The notes beneath the pieces are model-generated. The model was given only the letters and a program-made list of their open reading frames with translations. It ran no database searches and was not told where the DNA came from. A stretch of DNA of 64,000 bases from Roseovarius gahaiensis (lineage in GTDB: Bacteria > Pseudomonadota > Alphaproteobacteria > Rhodobacterales > Rhodobacteraceae), in assembly GCF_011601345.1 (NCBI RefSeq), contig NZ_JAAORB010000011.1, positions 1 to 64,000 on the forward strand, written 5' to 3'. Both the position numbers and the translations under genes were made by a program. Below, piece by piece: positions 40,462 through 49,497 of the stretch. Positions within the stretch are counted from its first letter, which is position 1. The number at the start of each line of letters is the position of its first letter.

Positions 40462-41634
40462 TTATTGCAGATCGGCAAAGGCCTGTTGCAGGCGTTCGGC
40501 GGCCTCTTTCACCCGAGCGCGGGGGGTGGCGAGGTTGAAGCGCAAGAAATCTTCGCCACCGGTGCCGAAGGTGGGGCCGTGATTGGCGGCGATGCGCGCG
40601 TCTTGTTCAACCCGGCGGGTAAACTCGGCCCGGTCCATCCCGGTGCCGGAAAAATCGACCCATGCCAGATAGGTCGCCTCAAGCGGCATCGAGCGCAGGC
40701 CGGGAATAGCGTTGATGGCCTTGTCAAAAACCTGCCGATTGCCGTCCAGATAGAGGGTCAGTTCATCGACCCATGCGGCACCTTCGGGGGAATACGCGGC
40801 CTCGGCCATCACCAGCCCAAAGGAATTGGGCGATAGACCAAGGGCAGCCATGCGGGTGGCAAAGCGGGCGCGCAGCGCGTCATCAGGGATGATCACATTG
40901 CCCAGATGCGCCCCGGCGATGTTAAAGGTCTTGGTCGTGGCCGTCATCATTACCAGACGGTCAAGGATACTGTCATCGGCTAGCGGCATCGGGGTGTGCG
41001 TTTGGCCGGGCATCACCAGATCGTGGTGGATTTCATCGGACACAAGGAGCAGGTCATGCCGCTTGGCGAAATCGGCGACGCCTTGCAGCTCCTCGCGCGT
41101 CCAGACGCGCCCGCCGGGGTTGTGCGGCGAGCACAGGATCAGCAGTTTTTCCGAGCCGTCGAGGATATCGTCATAGGCGGCGAAATCCATTTCATAGCGG
41201 CCGTTTGCGTTGGACAGCGGGCATTCCACGACGTGTCGCCCGGCGGCTTTGATGATGCGGGCAAAGGCGTGGTAGACCGGCGTGAACAAGACAACGCCGT
41301 CGCCCGGATCGGTGAAGGCGTCAACACACATGGCGGTGCCATTGACCAGGCCGTGTGTGGTGAAAACCCAGTCGGGGTCGATTTTCCAGCCGTGGCGTTC
41401 GGCCATCCACCACCCAATTGCGGCAAGATAGCTGCGCTCATCCCCGTAATAGCCGTAGATGCCATGATCGACCATGCGCTGAAGCGCAGCCGACACGCAG
41501 TGCGGCGGCTGGAAATCCATATCGGCCACCCACATCGCGATGCCACCATCCGAGGGCACACCATAGATCTTTTCCATCATGTCCCATTTCTGGGAGTGGG
41601 TGTTGTGGCGGTCGATCGGGCGGTCGAAATTCAT
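40462..41634 (-). CDS. MalY/PatB family PLP-dependent aminotransferase or C-S lyase
   Basis: A 390-aa fold-type I PLP enzyme. It has MWVADMDFQPPHCV near residue 34, CSPHNPGGRVW (PLP-binding NPxG, about 172), SDEIHHDLV (about 203) and the lysine in TATTKTFNIAGAHLGN (about 237). These are MalY/PatB features; members cleave cystathionine-type C-S bonds. The start at 41634 has AAGGAG 6 nt upstream, with an alternative ATG at 41640 too close to it. It is followed on the other strand by the deformylase genes. Confidence 0.9.
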   Translation of the reverse strand: MNFDRPIDRHNTHSQKWDMMEKIYGVPSDGGIAMWVADMDFQPPHCVSAALQRMVDHGIYGYYGDERSYLAAIGWWMAERHGWKIDPDWVFTTHGLVNGTAMCVDAFTDPGDGVVLFTPVYHAFARIIKAAGRHVVECPLSNANGRYEMDFAAYDDILDGSEKLLILCSPHNPGGRVWTREELQGVADFAKRHDLLLVSDEIHHDLVMPGQTHTPMPLADDSILDRLVMMTATTKTFNIAGAHLGNVIIPDDALRARFATRMAALGLSPNSFGLVMAEAAYSPEGAAWVDELTLYLDGNRQVFDKAINAIPGLRSMPLEATYLAWVDFSGTGMDRAEFTRRVEQDARIAANHGPTFGTGGEDFLRFNLATPRARVKEAAERLQQAFADLQ

Positions 41635-41727
41635 GGGCATCTCCTTGCGATGCGGGCAGGCTAGTGATTTGCGCGTCGGGCGCAAGAGGCGTTGCGGATT
41701 GCGGGGCGATGACCTAAATGATGCCGC

Positions 41728-42252
41728 ATGAAACGCCCGATCCTGATCCACCCCGACCCGCGCCTGAAAAAACTGTGCGCCGCCGTGCCCGACCTGTCGG
41801 ATGAGTTGCGCAGCTTGGCGGATGACATGCTGGAAACGATGTATGACGCGCCGGGTATCGGGCTGGCCGCGCCGCAGGTGGGCGTGATGGACCGGCTGAT
41901 CGTCATGGACTGCGTCAAGGACGAGGCCGAAGCCCCCCGCCCACTGATCATGTTCAACCCCGAGATCGTGGCGTCCTCGGATGAGATGAGTGTCTATGAG
42001 GAAGGCTGCCTGTCGATCCCCGATCAATATGCTGAGGTCAAGCGGCCCGAGGCCGTGGACGTGCGGTGGATCGATCGCGACGGGAACGAGCAAACCGAGA
42101 CATTCGATGGTTTGTGGGCCACCTGTGTGCAGCACGAGATCGACCATCTGAACGGCAAGCTGTTCATTGATTACCTTGGCCCGATGAAGCGGCAGTTGAT
42201 CACCCGCAAGATGCAAAAGCTGAAGCGCGAACAGGCCAAGGCGAGGGCCTGA
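41728..42252 (+). CDS. def: Peptide deformylase
   Basis: A 174-aa metallo-hydrolase that removes the N-formyl group from nascent proteins. All three motifs are intact: GIGLAAPQVGV (about residue 45), EEGCLSIPDQYAEV (metal-binding Cys, about 92) and QHEIDHLNGKLF (HExxH, about 135). This is the functional deformylase of the locus. It stands 4 nt before a degenerate paralogue and close to fmt, the enzyme with opposite reaction. Confidence 0.97.
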   Translation: MKRPILIHPDPRLKKLCAAVPDLSDELRSLADDMLETMYDAPGIGLAAPQVGVMDRLIVMDCVKDEAEAPRPLIMFNPEIVASSDEMSVYEEGCLSIPDQYAEVKRPEAVDVRWIDRDGNEQTETFDGLWATCVQHEIDHLNGKLFIDYLGPMKRQLITRKMQKLKREQAKARA

Positions 42253-42256
42253 GCGG

Positions 42257-42751
42257 ATGGCTGTGCGGCGCTGCCTGCCTTGGCCGAACAAGCGGCTGAA
42301 AACGGTCGCTGCGCCTGTTGAGAAGATCACTGATGAGATACGTGCCGTCTGGGCCGATATGATCGACACGATGGAGGCGATGCCCGGTGTCGGCCTTGCT
42401 GCGCCGCAGATCGGGGTGATGCAACGTCTGGCTGTGGTGGATGCCAGCGCCGAGCGTGGGCAGGCGGTGCGCATGGCCAACCCCGAAATCCTGCATGCCA
42501 GCATCGAATTGCGGTCGCACGAAGAGGCCAGCCCCAACCTGCCCGGCGTTTCGGCCATCGTCAAACGCCCGCGTGCGGTGACGGTGCGGTTTCTGAACGA
42601 AGACGGATCGATGGAAGAGCGTGATTTTGTCGGGCTGTGGGCCACCTCGGTGCAGCATCAGATCGATCATCTGAACGGGCGATTATATGTTGACCGTCTG
42701 TCGAAGGTGAAGCGTGACATTCTATTGCGCAAGGCGCGAAAGGTAGGCTGA
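42257..42751 (+). CDS. Degenerate peptide deformylase paralogue
   Basis: A 164-aa deformylase-fold protein between def and fmt. Motif 1 is kept ([11 protein letters not shown]). In motif 2 the EGCLS sequence reads EEA-S92-PNLP, so the cysteine metal ligand is Ser. In motif 3, HExxH becomes H134-Q135-I-D-H138, removing the catalytic glutamate. It should not bind metal or deformylate normally. The frame is intact, coding-like and tightly spaced with its neighbours, so it is a maintained pseudo-enzyme rather than a broken gene. A regulatory or ribosome-binding role is conceivable. Confidence 0.88.
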   Translation: MAVRRCLPWPNKRLKTVAAPVEKITDEIRAVWADMIDTMEAMPGVGLAAPQIGVMQRLAVVDASAERGQAVRMANPEILHASIELRSHEEASPNLPGVSAIVKRPRAVTVRFLNEDGSMEERDFVGLWATSVQHQIDHLNGRLYVDRLSKVKRDILLRKARKVG

Positions 42752-42752
42752 G

Positions 42753-43661
42753 ATGCGGGTGGTTTTCATGGGAACGCCCGAGTTTTCGGTGCCGGTGCTG
42801 GAAGCGCTGGTAGAGGCCGGGCACGAGGTGGCCGCCGTCTATTGCCAGCCGCCGCGACCAGCCGGACGCGGCAAGAAAGCTCGCCCGACACCTGTGCAGG
42901 CGCGCGCCGAGGCGTTGGGGCTGGAGGTGCGCCATCCGGTCAGCCTGAAGGGCGAGGCCGAACAGGCCGATTTTGCCGCGCTGAATGCCGATGTGGCGGT
43001 GGTGGTTGCCTATGGGCTGATCCTGCCGCAGGCCATCCTAGATGCGCCAAAGCATGGTTGCCTGAACATCCATGCCAGCCTGTTGCCACGTTGGCGCGGG
43101 GCGGCGCCCATTCACCGCGCGATCATGGCCGGGGATCGCGAAACCGGCGTGTGTATCATGCAGATGGAGGCGGGGCTGGATACCGGGCCGGTCTTGCTGC
43201 GCGAAGCCACGACGATTGGCCCGCGCGAGACCACCGGCGCGCTGCATGATCGGCTGTCGCAGATGGGGGCGCGGGCGATTGTCGCGGCGCTGGATCGGCT
43301 GGGCGATCTGGAGCCTGACCCGCAGCCCGAGTCCGGCGTGACCTATGCCGAAAAGATCGACAAGGCCGAGTCTCGGGTGGATTGGACCCGGCCTGCGGCC
43401 GAGGTGGATGCGCATATTCGCGGGCTGTCGCCCTTTCCTGGCGCATGGTGCGAGGTCGACGGCACGCGCATCAAGCTTTTGGCCAGTGAACTGGCCGACG
43501 AGGGGGCCGGCGCGCCCGGCGAGGTGCTGGACGCGGCGCTGACGGTGGCCTGTGGCACTGGCGCTGTGCGGCTTTTGCGGTTGCAACGGGCTGGCAAGGG
43601 CGCGCAGGATGCGCAAAGCTTTCTGCTGGGTCTGCCTTTGCCGGTTGGAACGCGCCTGTAG
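42753..43661 (+). CDS. fmt: Methionyl-tRNA formyltransferase
   Basis: A 302-aa enzyme that formylates initiator Met-tRNA with 10-formyl-THF. Motifs include the N-terminal [28 protein letters not shown], the catalytic [18 protein letters not shown] (SLLP, about residue 109) and [14 protein letters not shown], then the OB-fold C-terminal part with LSPFPGAW. Length is typical. It starts 1 nt after the degenerate deformylase stop, consistent with a def - def-like - fmt operon. Confidence 0.97.
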   Translation: MRVVFMGTPEFSVPVLEALVEAGHEVAAVYCQPPRPAGRGKKARPTPVQARAEALGLEVRHPVSLKGEAEQADFAALNADVAVVVAYGLILPQAILDAPKHGCLNIHASLLPRWRGAAPIHRAIMAGDRETGVCIMQMEAGLDTGPVLLREATTIGPRETTGALHDRLSQMGARAIVAALDRLGDLEPDPQPESGVTYAEKIDKAESRVDWTRPAAEVDAHIRGLSPFPGAWCEVDGTRIKLLASELADEGAGAPGEVLDAALTVACGTGAVRLLRLQRAGKGAQDAQSFLLGLPLPVGTRL

Positions 43662-43676
43662 TATAGGAGAGTGCTT

Positions 43677-43919
43677 ATGTTTCCCACGCTGATCGGAACG
43701 GTGGTTGTGGCTGGGATCGTCGGGTATCTGTCCGAGAAAACCGGGTTCACGCGCAACGGCATCTTGCAGTCGATCATCATTTGTATCGGCGGCGCGTTTG
43801 TCTTTTATTTCGTCCGGATCATGTTTGGCCTGAGTATCGGCGCGCCGGGCGTGGATGCGATCTTGTCGTCGATTGGCGCGTTGATCATCGTGCCCACCCA
43901 TTGGCGGCGCAGACGGTAA
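43677..43919 (+). CDS. GlsB/YeaQ/YmgE-like small membrane protein
   Basis: An 80-aa protein with three hydrophobic segments (about residues 3-18, 32-50 and 58-74) and Gly-rich helices, in the style of transglycosylase-associated/YeaQ stress proteins, which are of unknown function. The ATG at 43677 is favoured over a GTG 6 nt upstream because AGGAGA is better spaced. It follows fmt by 15 nt. Confidence 0.65.
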   Translation: MFPTLIGTVVVAGIVGYLSEKTGFTRNGILQSIIICIGGAFVFYFVRIMFGLSIGAPGVDAILSSIGALIIVPTHWRRRR

Positions 43920-44001
43920 GCCGGGCCTGCTTGTCGCGCCTTGCGGCGCGCCGCGCATGAGTGGCGATGGCGCGGGCCGGAAAAGCACAGGAGACCAATG
44001 A

Positions 44002-44256
44002 ATGAGTGTGATTTACCTGATCATCGTCGGCGCGGCGGCCGGGTTTCTGGCCACGCGGTTGATGAAGCTTGAAACGGATATCATCACCACCATCGCCATC
44101 GGTATCGCCGGGGCTTTGATCGGTGGGTTTGTGTTGCAGGTCTTGGCGACCGTCGCCGGACTGTTGGGCGGATTGATCGGCGCAGTTCTGGGGGCGCTTT
44201 TGCTGATCTGGCTGTATCAGACCTATGTCGCCGGGCGTGGCGGTCGGAAACGGTGA
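44002..44256 (+). CDS. GlsB/YeaQ/YmgE family membrane protein
   Basis: An 84-aa protein with the family pattern: VIYLIIVGAAAGFLATRLMK, then a Gly-rich helix IAIGIAGALIGGFVLQ and a last hydrophobic stretch LLGGLIGAVLGALLLIWLYQ. Related to the YmgE/YeaQ stress-induced membrane proteins. The role is unclear. CAGGAGACC precedes the start. It is probably co-transcribed with the small membrane gene upstream. Confidence 0.82.
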   Translation: MSVIYLIIVGAAAGFLATRLMKLETDIITTIAIGIAGALIGGFVLQVLATVAGLLGGLIGAVLGALLLIWLYQTYVAGRGGRKR

Positions 44257-44285
44257 ATCGCCCTTGCGGGCGATGCCTGCGGCGC

Positions 44286-44308
44286 GAGTATTTGGGGAAC
44301 AATGAAGG
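44286..44308 (+). repeat. Dispersed GAGTATTTTTGGAACAATGAA-type repeat, copy 4
   Basis: GAGTATTTGGGGAACAATGA followed by AGG, in the short gap between two convergent genes, preceded by CTGCGGCGC. Confidence 0.7.
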
Positions 44309-44313
44309 CGGGG

Positions 44314-44937
44314 TCAGTTTTTCGGGGCGCGCGATTTGTAGTTTGGCAGGCGCCAGCCAAAGGCAATGGAGCCCGCGCGCAACACCCATGTCAGCGCGGC
44401 GCAGAGCCCTAGGATCAGCGTCATGTCGTCGGTTAGGCGGGTGAGCGACACGGCAGCGACTGAGCCTGCAAGGGCGGCCGTGACGTAAAGTTCGCCTTGT
44501 TTGAGGACCAGCGGCACTTCGTTGCAGACCACGTCGCGCATCAGCCCGCCGAAGCAGCCGGTGACCACCCCCATGATCACCACGATCGGCCCCGGTTGCA
44601 GCATTTGTAATGCGGCTGCAACCCCGGCGGCGACCGCCACAGCGAGCGCAAAACTGTCCAGCCATGTCAGCCAGCGGTAGCGGCTTTCGGCCAGATGCGC
44701 GGTGAAGAAGATCAGCAGGGCAGCGGTGCAGGCGATCAGTATGTAGTTGGGATTGGCGATCCAGAAGACCGGGTTGCGATCCAAAAACACGTCGCGCAGG
44801 GTGCCGCCGCCAACCGCCGTCAAGCTGGCGACGAAGGCAAAGCCCACGATATCGAGTTGTTTTCGCGACGCCACCAATGCGCCGGTCAGGGCGAACACCA
44901 GAACCGAGGCGTAATCGAGAAGCGCCAGCGCGGTCAT
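44314..44937 (-). CDS. Trimeric intracellular cation channel family protein (UPF0126)
   Basis: A 207-aa inner-membrane protein with seven hydrophobic segments, in the YicG/YadS group now grouped with TRIC channels. The tandem glycine motif is seen twice: [19 protein letters not shown] (about residue 41) and [17 protein letters not shown] (about residue 128). Its ATG overlaps the rnhA stop by ATGA, so it is translationally coupled to rnhA. Confidence 0.88.
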   Translation of the reverse strand: MTALALLDYASVLVFALTGALVASRKQLDIVGFAFVASLTAVGGGTLRDVFLDRNPVFWIANPNYILIACTAALLIFFTAHLAESRYRWLTWLDSFALAVAVAAGVAAALQMLQPGPIVVIMGVVTGCFGGLMRDVVCNEVPLVLKQGELYVTAALAGSVAAVSLTRLTDDMTLILGLCAALTWVLRAGSIAFGWRLPNYKSRAPKN

Positions 44938-45401
44938 GTGGCGGATTTGCCGGGCTTGAACGGCGCCATGCCTGCGCGGGCCAGTTCATCGGCGCGTTCG
45001 TTTTCGGGGTGGCCAGCATGGCCTTTCACCCATTCCCACGTCACTTGATGGCGGTGTTGGGCCGTATCCAAGCGTTGCCACAGGTCGACATTCTTGACGG
45101 GTTTTTTGGCGGAGGTTTTCCAGCCATTGCGCTTCCAGCCGTGAATCCAGCCGGTGACACCGTTTTTCACATAGGCGCTGTCGGTGATGATGGTCAGCGC
45201 CGACGGCTTGGCAAGGGTTTCCAGCGCGGTGATCGCGGCCAGAAGCTCCATCCGGTTGTTGGTGGTCTCGGCCTCGCCACCGCTGAGTTCGCGCTCTTTG
45301 ATCACGGTGCCGTTTTCTACCGCCTGCAAAAGCACGCCCCAGCCGCCGGGGCCGGGATTTCCAGAACACGCTCCGTCGGTATAGGCGATGAGTTTAGCCA
45401 T
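44934..45401 (-). CDS. rnhA: Ribonuclease HI
   Basis: A 155-aa nuclease that degrades RNA in RNA/DNA hybrids. The acidic catalytic set is complete: [16 protein letters not shown] (D9), the E in [18 protein letters not shown] (D71 region) and [17 protein letters not shown] (His and final Asp). The start at 45401 is the first Met before the fold; the upstream frame is not homologous. It heads a two-gene unit with the TRIC gene. Confidence 0.97.
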   Translation of the reverse strand: MAKLIAYTDGACSGNPGPGGWGVLLQAVENGTVIKERELSGGEAETTNNRMELLAAITALETLAKPSALTIITDSAYVKNGVTGWIHGWKRNGWKTSAKKPVKNVDLWQRLDTAQHRHQVTWEWVKGHAGHPENERADELARAGMAPFKPGKSAT

Positions 45402-45447
45402 GGGGCAACCTATCTGCGGGAAGGGATGTTGGATGGTCATGGATGTC

Positions 45448-45476
45448 GTGTTGCGGTGTGCTGGTCGCGGTGTCAA
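45448..45476 (-). promoter_or_regulatory. Candidate rnhA promoter
   Basis: On the minus strand a perfect TTGACA (45471-45476) is followed after 17 nt by CAACAC, a weak -10. The predicted transcription start is about 40 nt before the rnhA ATG. Confidence 0.35.
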
Positions 45477-45487
45477 GTCGGGCGGGA

Positions 45488-45940
45488 TCAGAAGAACACC
45501 CCGATGACCAAACAGGCCACGACAACGGCGGTCAGCAACAGGCGCAGCGGCATCCACCACTCGGGGGCAAGGCCCCAGCGGCTGAACTGCCAGTCTAGGA
45601 CCAGCAGTCCAGCAAATCCGAAGATCAGGTTCAGACCGGATGAGGTTGGCCCGCCGCCTGTCATGAAAAAGGCCCATAGTGCGGGGATGACCGACAACGC
45701 ATAGCCGGTGGCGGCCTGTGGTCCGGTTGTCTTGCTGGCAAAGCCCCATAATATGCCGGACATGAACGACAGGATCACTGCGCCGTAAAACAACATCACA
45801 TAGGGCCCGGCAAAGCGGGGGCCGATCGTACCTACCGTCCACATCGCCAGATCGGGCAGAAGCACGGTGATCGCGCCCCAGACAAAGGGGATCAGGCCAG
45901 CAAGCCCCAAGATCAGCGGGGCGCGGGGGATCTGCGTCAT
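45488..45940 (-). CDS. DUF3429 family membrane protein
   Basis: A 150-aa protein with five hydrophobic segments and the DUF3429 pattern [12 protein letters not shown]..., [16 protein letters not shown] and [13 protein letters not shown]. The function is unknown. It overlaps the ispH stop by ATGA, so it is co-translated with ispH. Confidence 0.87.
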   Translation of the reverse strand: MTQIPRAPLILGLAGLIPFVWGAITVLLPDLAMWTVGTIGPRFAGPYVMLFYGAVILSFMSGILWGFASKTTGPQAATGYALSVIPALWAFFMTGGGPTSSGLNLIFGFAGLLVLDWQFSRWGLAPEWWMPLRLLLTAVVVACLVIGVFF

Positions 45941-46887
45941 GCGGGTTCCCTCATCACGCGGGGCACTTTGAACTCGACATTTTCTTTTGCGGTTTCAATG
46001 GTCTCGGTGGTCACGTCATAGCGCGCGTGCAGCGCGTCGATGACCTCGTTCACCAGCACTTCGGGGGCCGAGGCGCCGGCGGTGATCCCAATCGAGCGGA
46101 CGCCATCCAGCGCGCGCCAGTCGATATCGGCGGCGCGTTGCACCAGTTGCGAGTATCCACATCCGGCGCGGCGGCCCACCTCGACCAGACGTTTGGAGTT
46201 TGAGGAATTGGGCGCGCCGACAACCAGCATCGCGTCGGCCTTGGGGGCCATGGCCTTGACCGCCTCTTGCCGGTTTGTGGTGGCGTAACAGATGTCTTCC
46301 TTGTGCGGCCCTTTGATGGCGGGAAAGCGTGCCTCAAGCGCTGCGACGATCTCGGCGGTGTCATCGACAGACAGGGTGGTTTGCGTGACAAAGGCCAGCT
46401 TGGTCGGGTCGCGCACATCAAGCGCGGCCACGTCGGCAGGCGTTTCGACGAGCAGCACGTTTCCGTCGGGCAATTGGCCCATGGTGCCGATGGTTTCTGG
46501 GTGGCCGGCATGGCCGATCATAATGATCTGCAGGCCTGCCTCGGCGTGGCGTTCGGCCTCGATATGCACTTTTGAGACCAGCGGGCAGGTGGCATCGACA
46601 TAAAGCATTTCGCGCTTGGCGGCCTCGGCGGGCACCGATTTGGGCACGCCATGGGCGGAAAAGATCACCGGGCGGTCATTGGGGCAGTCGTCCAGTTCCT
46701 CGACAAAGACGGCACCCTTGGCGCGCAGATCGTCCACCACGTATTTGTTATGCACAATTTCGTGCCGCACATAGACCGGTGCGCCCCATTTTTGCAGGGC
46801 CAGTTCCACGATCTTGATGGCGCGGTCCACGCCCGCGCAAAACCCGCGCGGGGCGGCTAGGTACAGTGTCAGGGGCGGTTTGGTCAT
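45937..46887 (-). CDS. ispH: 4-hydroxy-3-methylbut-2-enyl diphosphate reductase
   Basis: A 316-aa [4Fe-4S] enzyme, last step of the MEP isoprenoid pathway, forming IPP and DMAPP. The three cluster cysteines are in [12 protein letters not shown] (C17), [12 protein letters not shown] (about 100) and [11 protein letters not shown] (about 195); the catalytic E in the TQTT/EIVAAL region and [13 protein letters not shown] blocks are present. CGGAGGG precedes the ATG. It feeds ubiquinone (UbiA) and other isoprenoids. Confidence 0.97.
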   Translation of the reverse strand: MTKPPLTLYLAAPRGFCAGVDRAIKIVELALQKWGAPVYVRHEIVHNKYVVDDLRAKGAVFVEELDDCPNDRPVIFSAHGVPKSVPAEAAKREMLYVDATCPLVSKVHIEAERHAEAGLQIIMIGHAGHPETIGTMGQLPDGNVLLVETPADVAALDVRDPTKLAFVTQTTLSVDDTAEIVAALEARFPAIKGPHKEDICYATTNRQEAVKAMAPKADAMLVVGAPNSSNSKRLVEVGRRAGCGYSQLVQRAADIDWRALDGVRSIGITAGASAPEVLVNEVIDALHARYDVTTETIETAKENVEFKVPRVMREPA

Positions 46888-46950
46888 GCGATCCCTCCGG
46901 TTGACAGAGAGGTAAGACGTGAGAGGCGCGGCGTCCAGTGGTGATCTTGG

Positions 46951-47403
46951 TCAGCCTGTGGTCTGGGCGGTCAGCCATGCAAGCACGATATAACGTCCGG
47001 TTTTGGCGATGGTGACAAGAAGCAAGAACAGCCAAGGCGGCGCACGAAGGAGTCCGGCAATGACCGTAAAGGCATCGCCCAACGGAGCCCAGCTCAGCAG
47101 CAAAGTCCAGACACCCCACCGCGCATACCATTCTTGGGCACGCGCCAGTTGCGCCGGGGTGAAGGGGAACCAGCGCCGGTAGCGAAAATGTTCGATCCAC
47201 AGACCCATGATATAGTTGACCACGGCCCCCAGAACATTGCCCAGACTGGCAACGACGATCAGCAGGGTCACAGATATCGTGCCGCCCAGTTGCAGCCCGA
47301 CGAAGACGATTTCGGATTGGAACGGCAAGATTGTAGCCGCCCCGAAGGCGGCTGCAAAAATCAGCGCCAGTTCGCCGATGACGCCCAGATCGGCAGCGGT
47401 CAT
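46951..47403 (-). CDS. YqaA family (VTT/DedA-like) membrane protein
   Basis: A 150-aa membrane protein with four to five hydrophobic segments. The motifs ATILPFQSEIVFVGLQLGG, GNVLGAVVNYIMGLW and WAPLGDAFTVIAGLLR, with the last G-x-F/L region, match the YqaA branch of the SNARE-associated/VTT family, which includes lipid scramblase-like DedA proteins. Substrate is unknown. It lies upstream of ispH on the same strand, separated by 63 nt. Confidence 0.87.
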   Translation of the reverse strand: MTAADLGVIGELALIFAAAFGAATILPFQSEIVFVGLQLGGTISVTLLIVVASLGNVLGAVVNYIMGLWIEHFRYRRWFPFTPAQLARAQEWYARWGVWTLLLSWAPLGDAFTVIAGLLRAPPWLFLLLVTIAKTGRYIVLAWLTAQTTG

Positions 47404-47448
47404 CGGCTGCCTGTCCGGGCTTCTGGGGTGCGAGGGCTGATGGCCGGA

Positions 47449-48021
47449 TCAAGCCTGATCGGCATAGCTTTCGTCGCGGGCTGGTGAAAACTCGCGCGGG
47501 GGGCGGCCGATTACGTCTTTGAGGTCTTCCAATTCGATGAAATTGTCAGCCTGACGGCGCAGATCATCGGCGATCATCGGCGGCTGGCTGCGGATTGTGG
47601 ACACCACCGAAACGCGCACGCCTTGGCGTTGCAGGCTTTCGACCAGTGGGCGGAAATCGCCATCGCCCGAGAATAGGACGATGTGATCAACCCTCGGGGC
47701 AAGTTCCATCGCGTCGACCGCCAGTTCGATATCCATGTTGCCTTTGACCTTACGGCGGCCCTGACTGTCTGTATATTCCTTGGCCGGTTTGGTGACCATG
47801 GTGAAGCCGTTGTAATTCAACCAGTCAACCAATGGGCGGATCGGCGAGTATTCATCGTTTTCCAAAAGCGCGGTATAGTAGAACGCACGCAGGAGTTTCC
47901 CGCGGCGCATGAATTCTGTCCGCAGTAGCTTGTAGTCGATGTCGAAACCGAGCGATTTCGCCGCAGCGTAGAGATTGGACCCGTCAATAAACAGCGCAAG
48001 CCGTTCGTCCTTGTAAAACAT
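47449..48021 (-). CDS. NYN domain (LabA-like PIN) protein
   Basis: A 190-aa protein of the NYN/PIN-like ribonuclease family. The conserved acidic residues are FIDGSNLY (D13, near the N-terminus), KGNMDIELAVDAM (about 98) and LFSGDGDFRPLVE (about 118), the metal-binding set. Members include LabA of cyanobacteria and limkain-type proteins; RNA targets are unknown. It diverges from folK, with about 140 nt of control region between. Confidence 0.9.
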   Translation of the reverse strand: MFYKDERLALFIDGSNLYAAAKSLGFDIDYKLLRTEFMRRGKLLRAFYYTALLENDEYSPIRPLVDWLNYNGFTMVTKPAKEYTDSQGRRKVKGNMDIELAVDAMELAPRVDHIVLFSGDGDFRPLVESLQRQGVRVSVVSTIRSQPPMIADDLRRQADNFIELEDLKDVIGRPPREFSPARDESYADQA

Positions 48022-48164
48022 ATTAGAATGTCCTTCTAAATTGGCTTGTCCCGCCCGTAATTGAATGTTCAGTGAGTGGGTTTCGGACGGAGATGGACGC
48101 GCAACGTAAGCCTTTCGGCTTCAAGCGCAACTAAAATAACATTGTGCATAAGGATAGGGTAATA

Positions 48165-48731
48165 ATGAGCGCAGGCCAGCAAATGTTGATCGCTTTGGGC
48201 GCGAACATACCGTCCGAGCACGGGGAACCAGCCCAGACACTACATGCTGCATTGCAGCGATTAAAGCAGGTGGGCGCTTCGATAGAGGCGGTGAGCCGGT
48301 TTTATAAAACCCCTTGTTTTCCGGCGGGTGCAGGGCCCGATTATGTGAATGCGGCAGCGCGGCTAACCTGCGATGCTGCTGCGCAAGATATCCTCTCCAT
48401 GCTACACGAGGTCGAGGCGTATTTCGGGCGTGAACGCGTGCGCCGATGGGGGCAGCGAACGCTGGATATTGACCTGATCGCTATCGGTGATGTGGTTTTG
48501 CCCGATCTGCGAACCTACCGCGCTTGGCGTGATCTGCCGCTTGATCGTCAGACACAAGAGGCACCCGAAACGCTGATTTTACCACATCCAAGGATACAGG
48601 ATCGGGCATTTGTCCTTGTGCCTTTGGCCGATGTCGCCCCCGATTGGCGGCATCCAGTGTCGGGCCAAACCGTGTGCCAAATGCGGGATGCTTTGCCGCA
48701 AGAGGTGCGGGCCGAGGTGGTGCCTCTTTGA
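48165..48731 (+). CDS. folK: 2-amino-4-hydroxy-6-hydroxymethyldihydropteridine pyrophosphokinase
   Basis: A 188-aa folate-pathway enzyme transferring pyrophosphate from ATP to the pterin. Seen are LIALGANIP near the N-terminus, VSRFYKTPCF, the metal-binding WGQRTLDIDLIAIGD (RxLDLDL-like, about residues 102-116) and LPHPRIQDRAFVLVPL. The ATG at 48165 follows AAGGATAGGG; a GTG 21 nt upstream is less likely. The neighbour order folK-rpoZ-rel-pdxJ-acpS is usual in Rhodobacteraceae. Confidence 0.92.
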   Translation: MSAGQQMLIALGANIPSEHGEPAQTLHAALQRLKQVGASIEAVSRFYKTPCFPAGAGPDYVNAAARLTCDAAAQDILSMLHEVEAYFGRERVRRWGQRTLDIDLIAIGDVVLPDLRTYRAWRDLPLDRQTQEAPETLILPHPRIQDRAFVLVPLADVAPDWRHPVSGQTVCQMRDALPQEVRAEVVPL

Positions 48732-49106
48732 TCTCATGTTTGCGGCAGACGAGTATTTTTGGGTTTGCGTTTCAGCAACCGCTGAATGTCATGCGATACC
48801 ATACCAGGAACGCCAAAATAGTATCGCCGAATGCCGCAACCGGATCCGCGCCTGCCTGTCACTTTTTTGTCGGGACTTAGGGCCATGGGCAAGACAGCGC
48901 TGCCGAATAATGCCCTGAACAATCGCGATGGATTTCCGATCCATTCTCGGTGCGTCTGGACCAAGCCGAAGCGGCCCGGCTGGGCCTTGAATCCGGTGTT
49001 GTGCGGTCACCTTTGCAGCAAGGCCAAAGCGCGTGATTCTTTGCTTGTAAATCCTGTCATAAAGTCTTAGACAACCGACTTCTGCAGACGACTTACCGGA
49101 GGTCCT
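48732..49106. other. 375-nt intergenic region between folK and rpoZ
   Basis: No supported gene. A part-copy of the dispersed repeat (GAGTATTTTTGG, 48751-48762) lies just after folK. Frames on both strands are short or antisense to rpoZ and have no ribosome-binding site. The rpoZ promoter should lie in the right half, but no -35/-10 pair stands out. Confidence 0.45.
48751..48762 (+). repeat. Part-copy of the dispersed GAGTATTTTTGG repeat
   Basis: Twelve bases identical to the left half of copies at 38616 and 15835, after which the sequence diverges (GTTTGCG). It sits 20 nt after the folK stop. Confidence 0.45.
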
Positions 49107-49466
49107 ATGGCCCGCGTTACCACAGAAGATTGCGTCGATAAGGTTCCCAACCGCTTTGAGCTTGTGATGCTTGCAGCGCACCGAGCACGCGAAATCTCGG
49201 CCGGGGGGCCTTTGACCGTGGACCGCGACAACGATAAAAACCCGGTGGTCGCCCTGCGTGAAATCGCCGAAGAGACCCAATCGGCGGACGATCTGCGCGA
49301 GCGTCTGATCGAATCGAATCAGACCCAGATCGAAGTCGACGAACCCGAAGAGGATTCGATGGCATTGCTGATGGGGGGCGGAGAGCCGGACAAGCCCGCA
49401 GCCGACGATGATATGTCGGAAGAAAAGCTGCTGCGCGCCCTGATGGAAGCCCAAAGTCAGGGCTGA
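49107..49466 (+). CDS. rpoZ: RNA polymerase omega subunit
   Basis: A 119-aa subunit aiding assembly of RNA polymerase. The family core [29 protein letters not shown] is at the N-terminus, with [13 protein letters not shown] following at about residues 44-56. The acidic C-terminal extension is common in alphaproteobacteria. CCGGAGG is well spaced before the ATG. It lies 31 nt upstream of the Rel gene and is probably co-transcribed. Confidence 0.97.
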   Translation: MARVTTEDCVDKVPNRFELVMLAAHRAREISAGGPLTVDRDNDKNPVVALREIAEETQSADDLRERLIESNQTQIEVDEPEEDSMALLMGGGEPDKPAADDDMSEEKLLRALMEAQSQG

Positions 49467-49497
49467 GCCTGACCTATCATCCGGGGATGCGCGCCGC

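Noticed and set aside
48831-49070. 79-codon plus-strand frame between folK and rpoZ
   Set aside because: No Shine-Dalgarno sequence, no similarity that I recognise, and unusual residue composition. Treated as non-coding.
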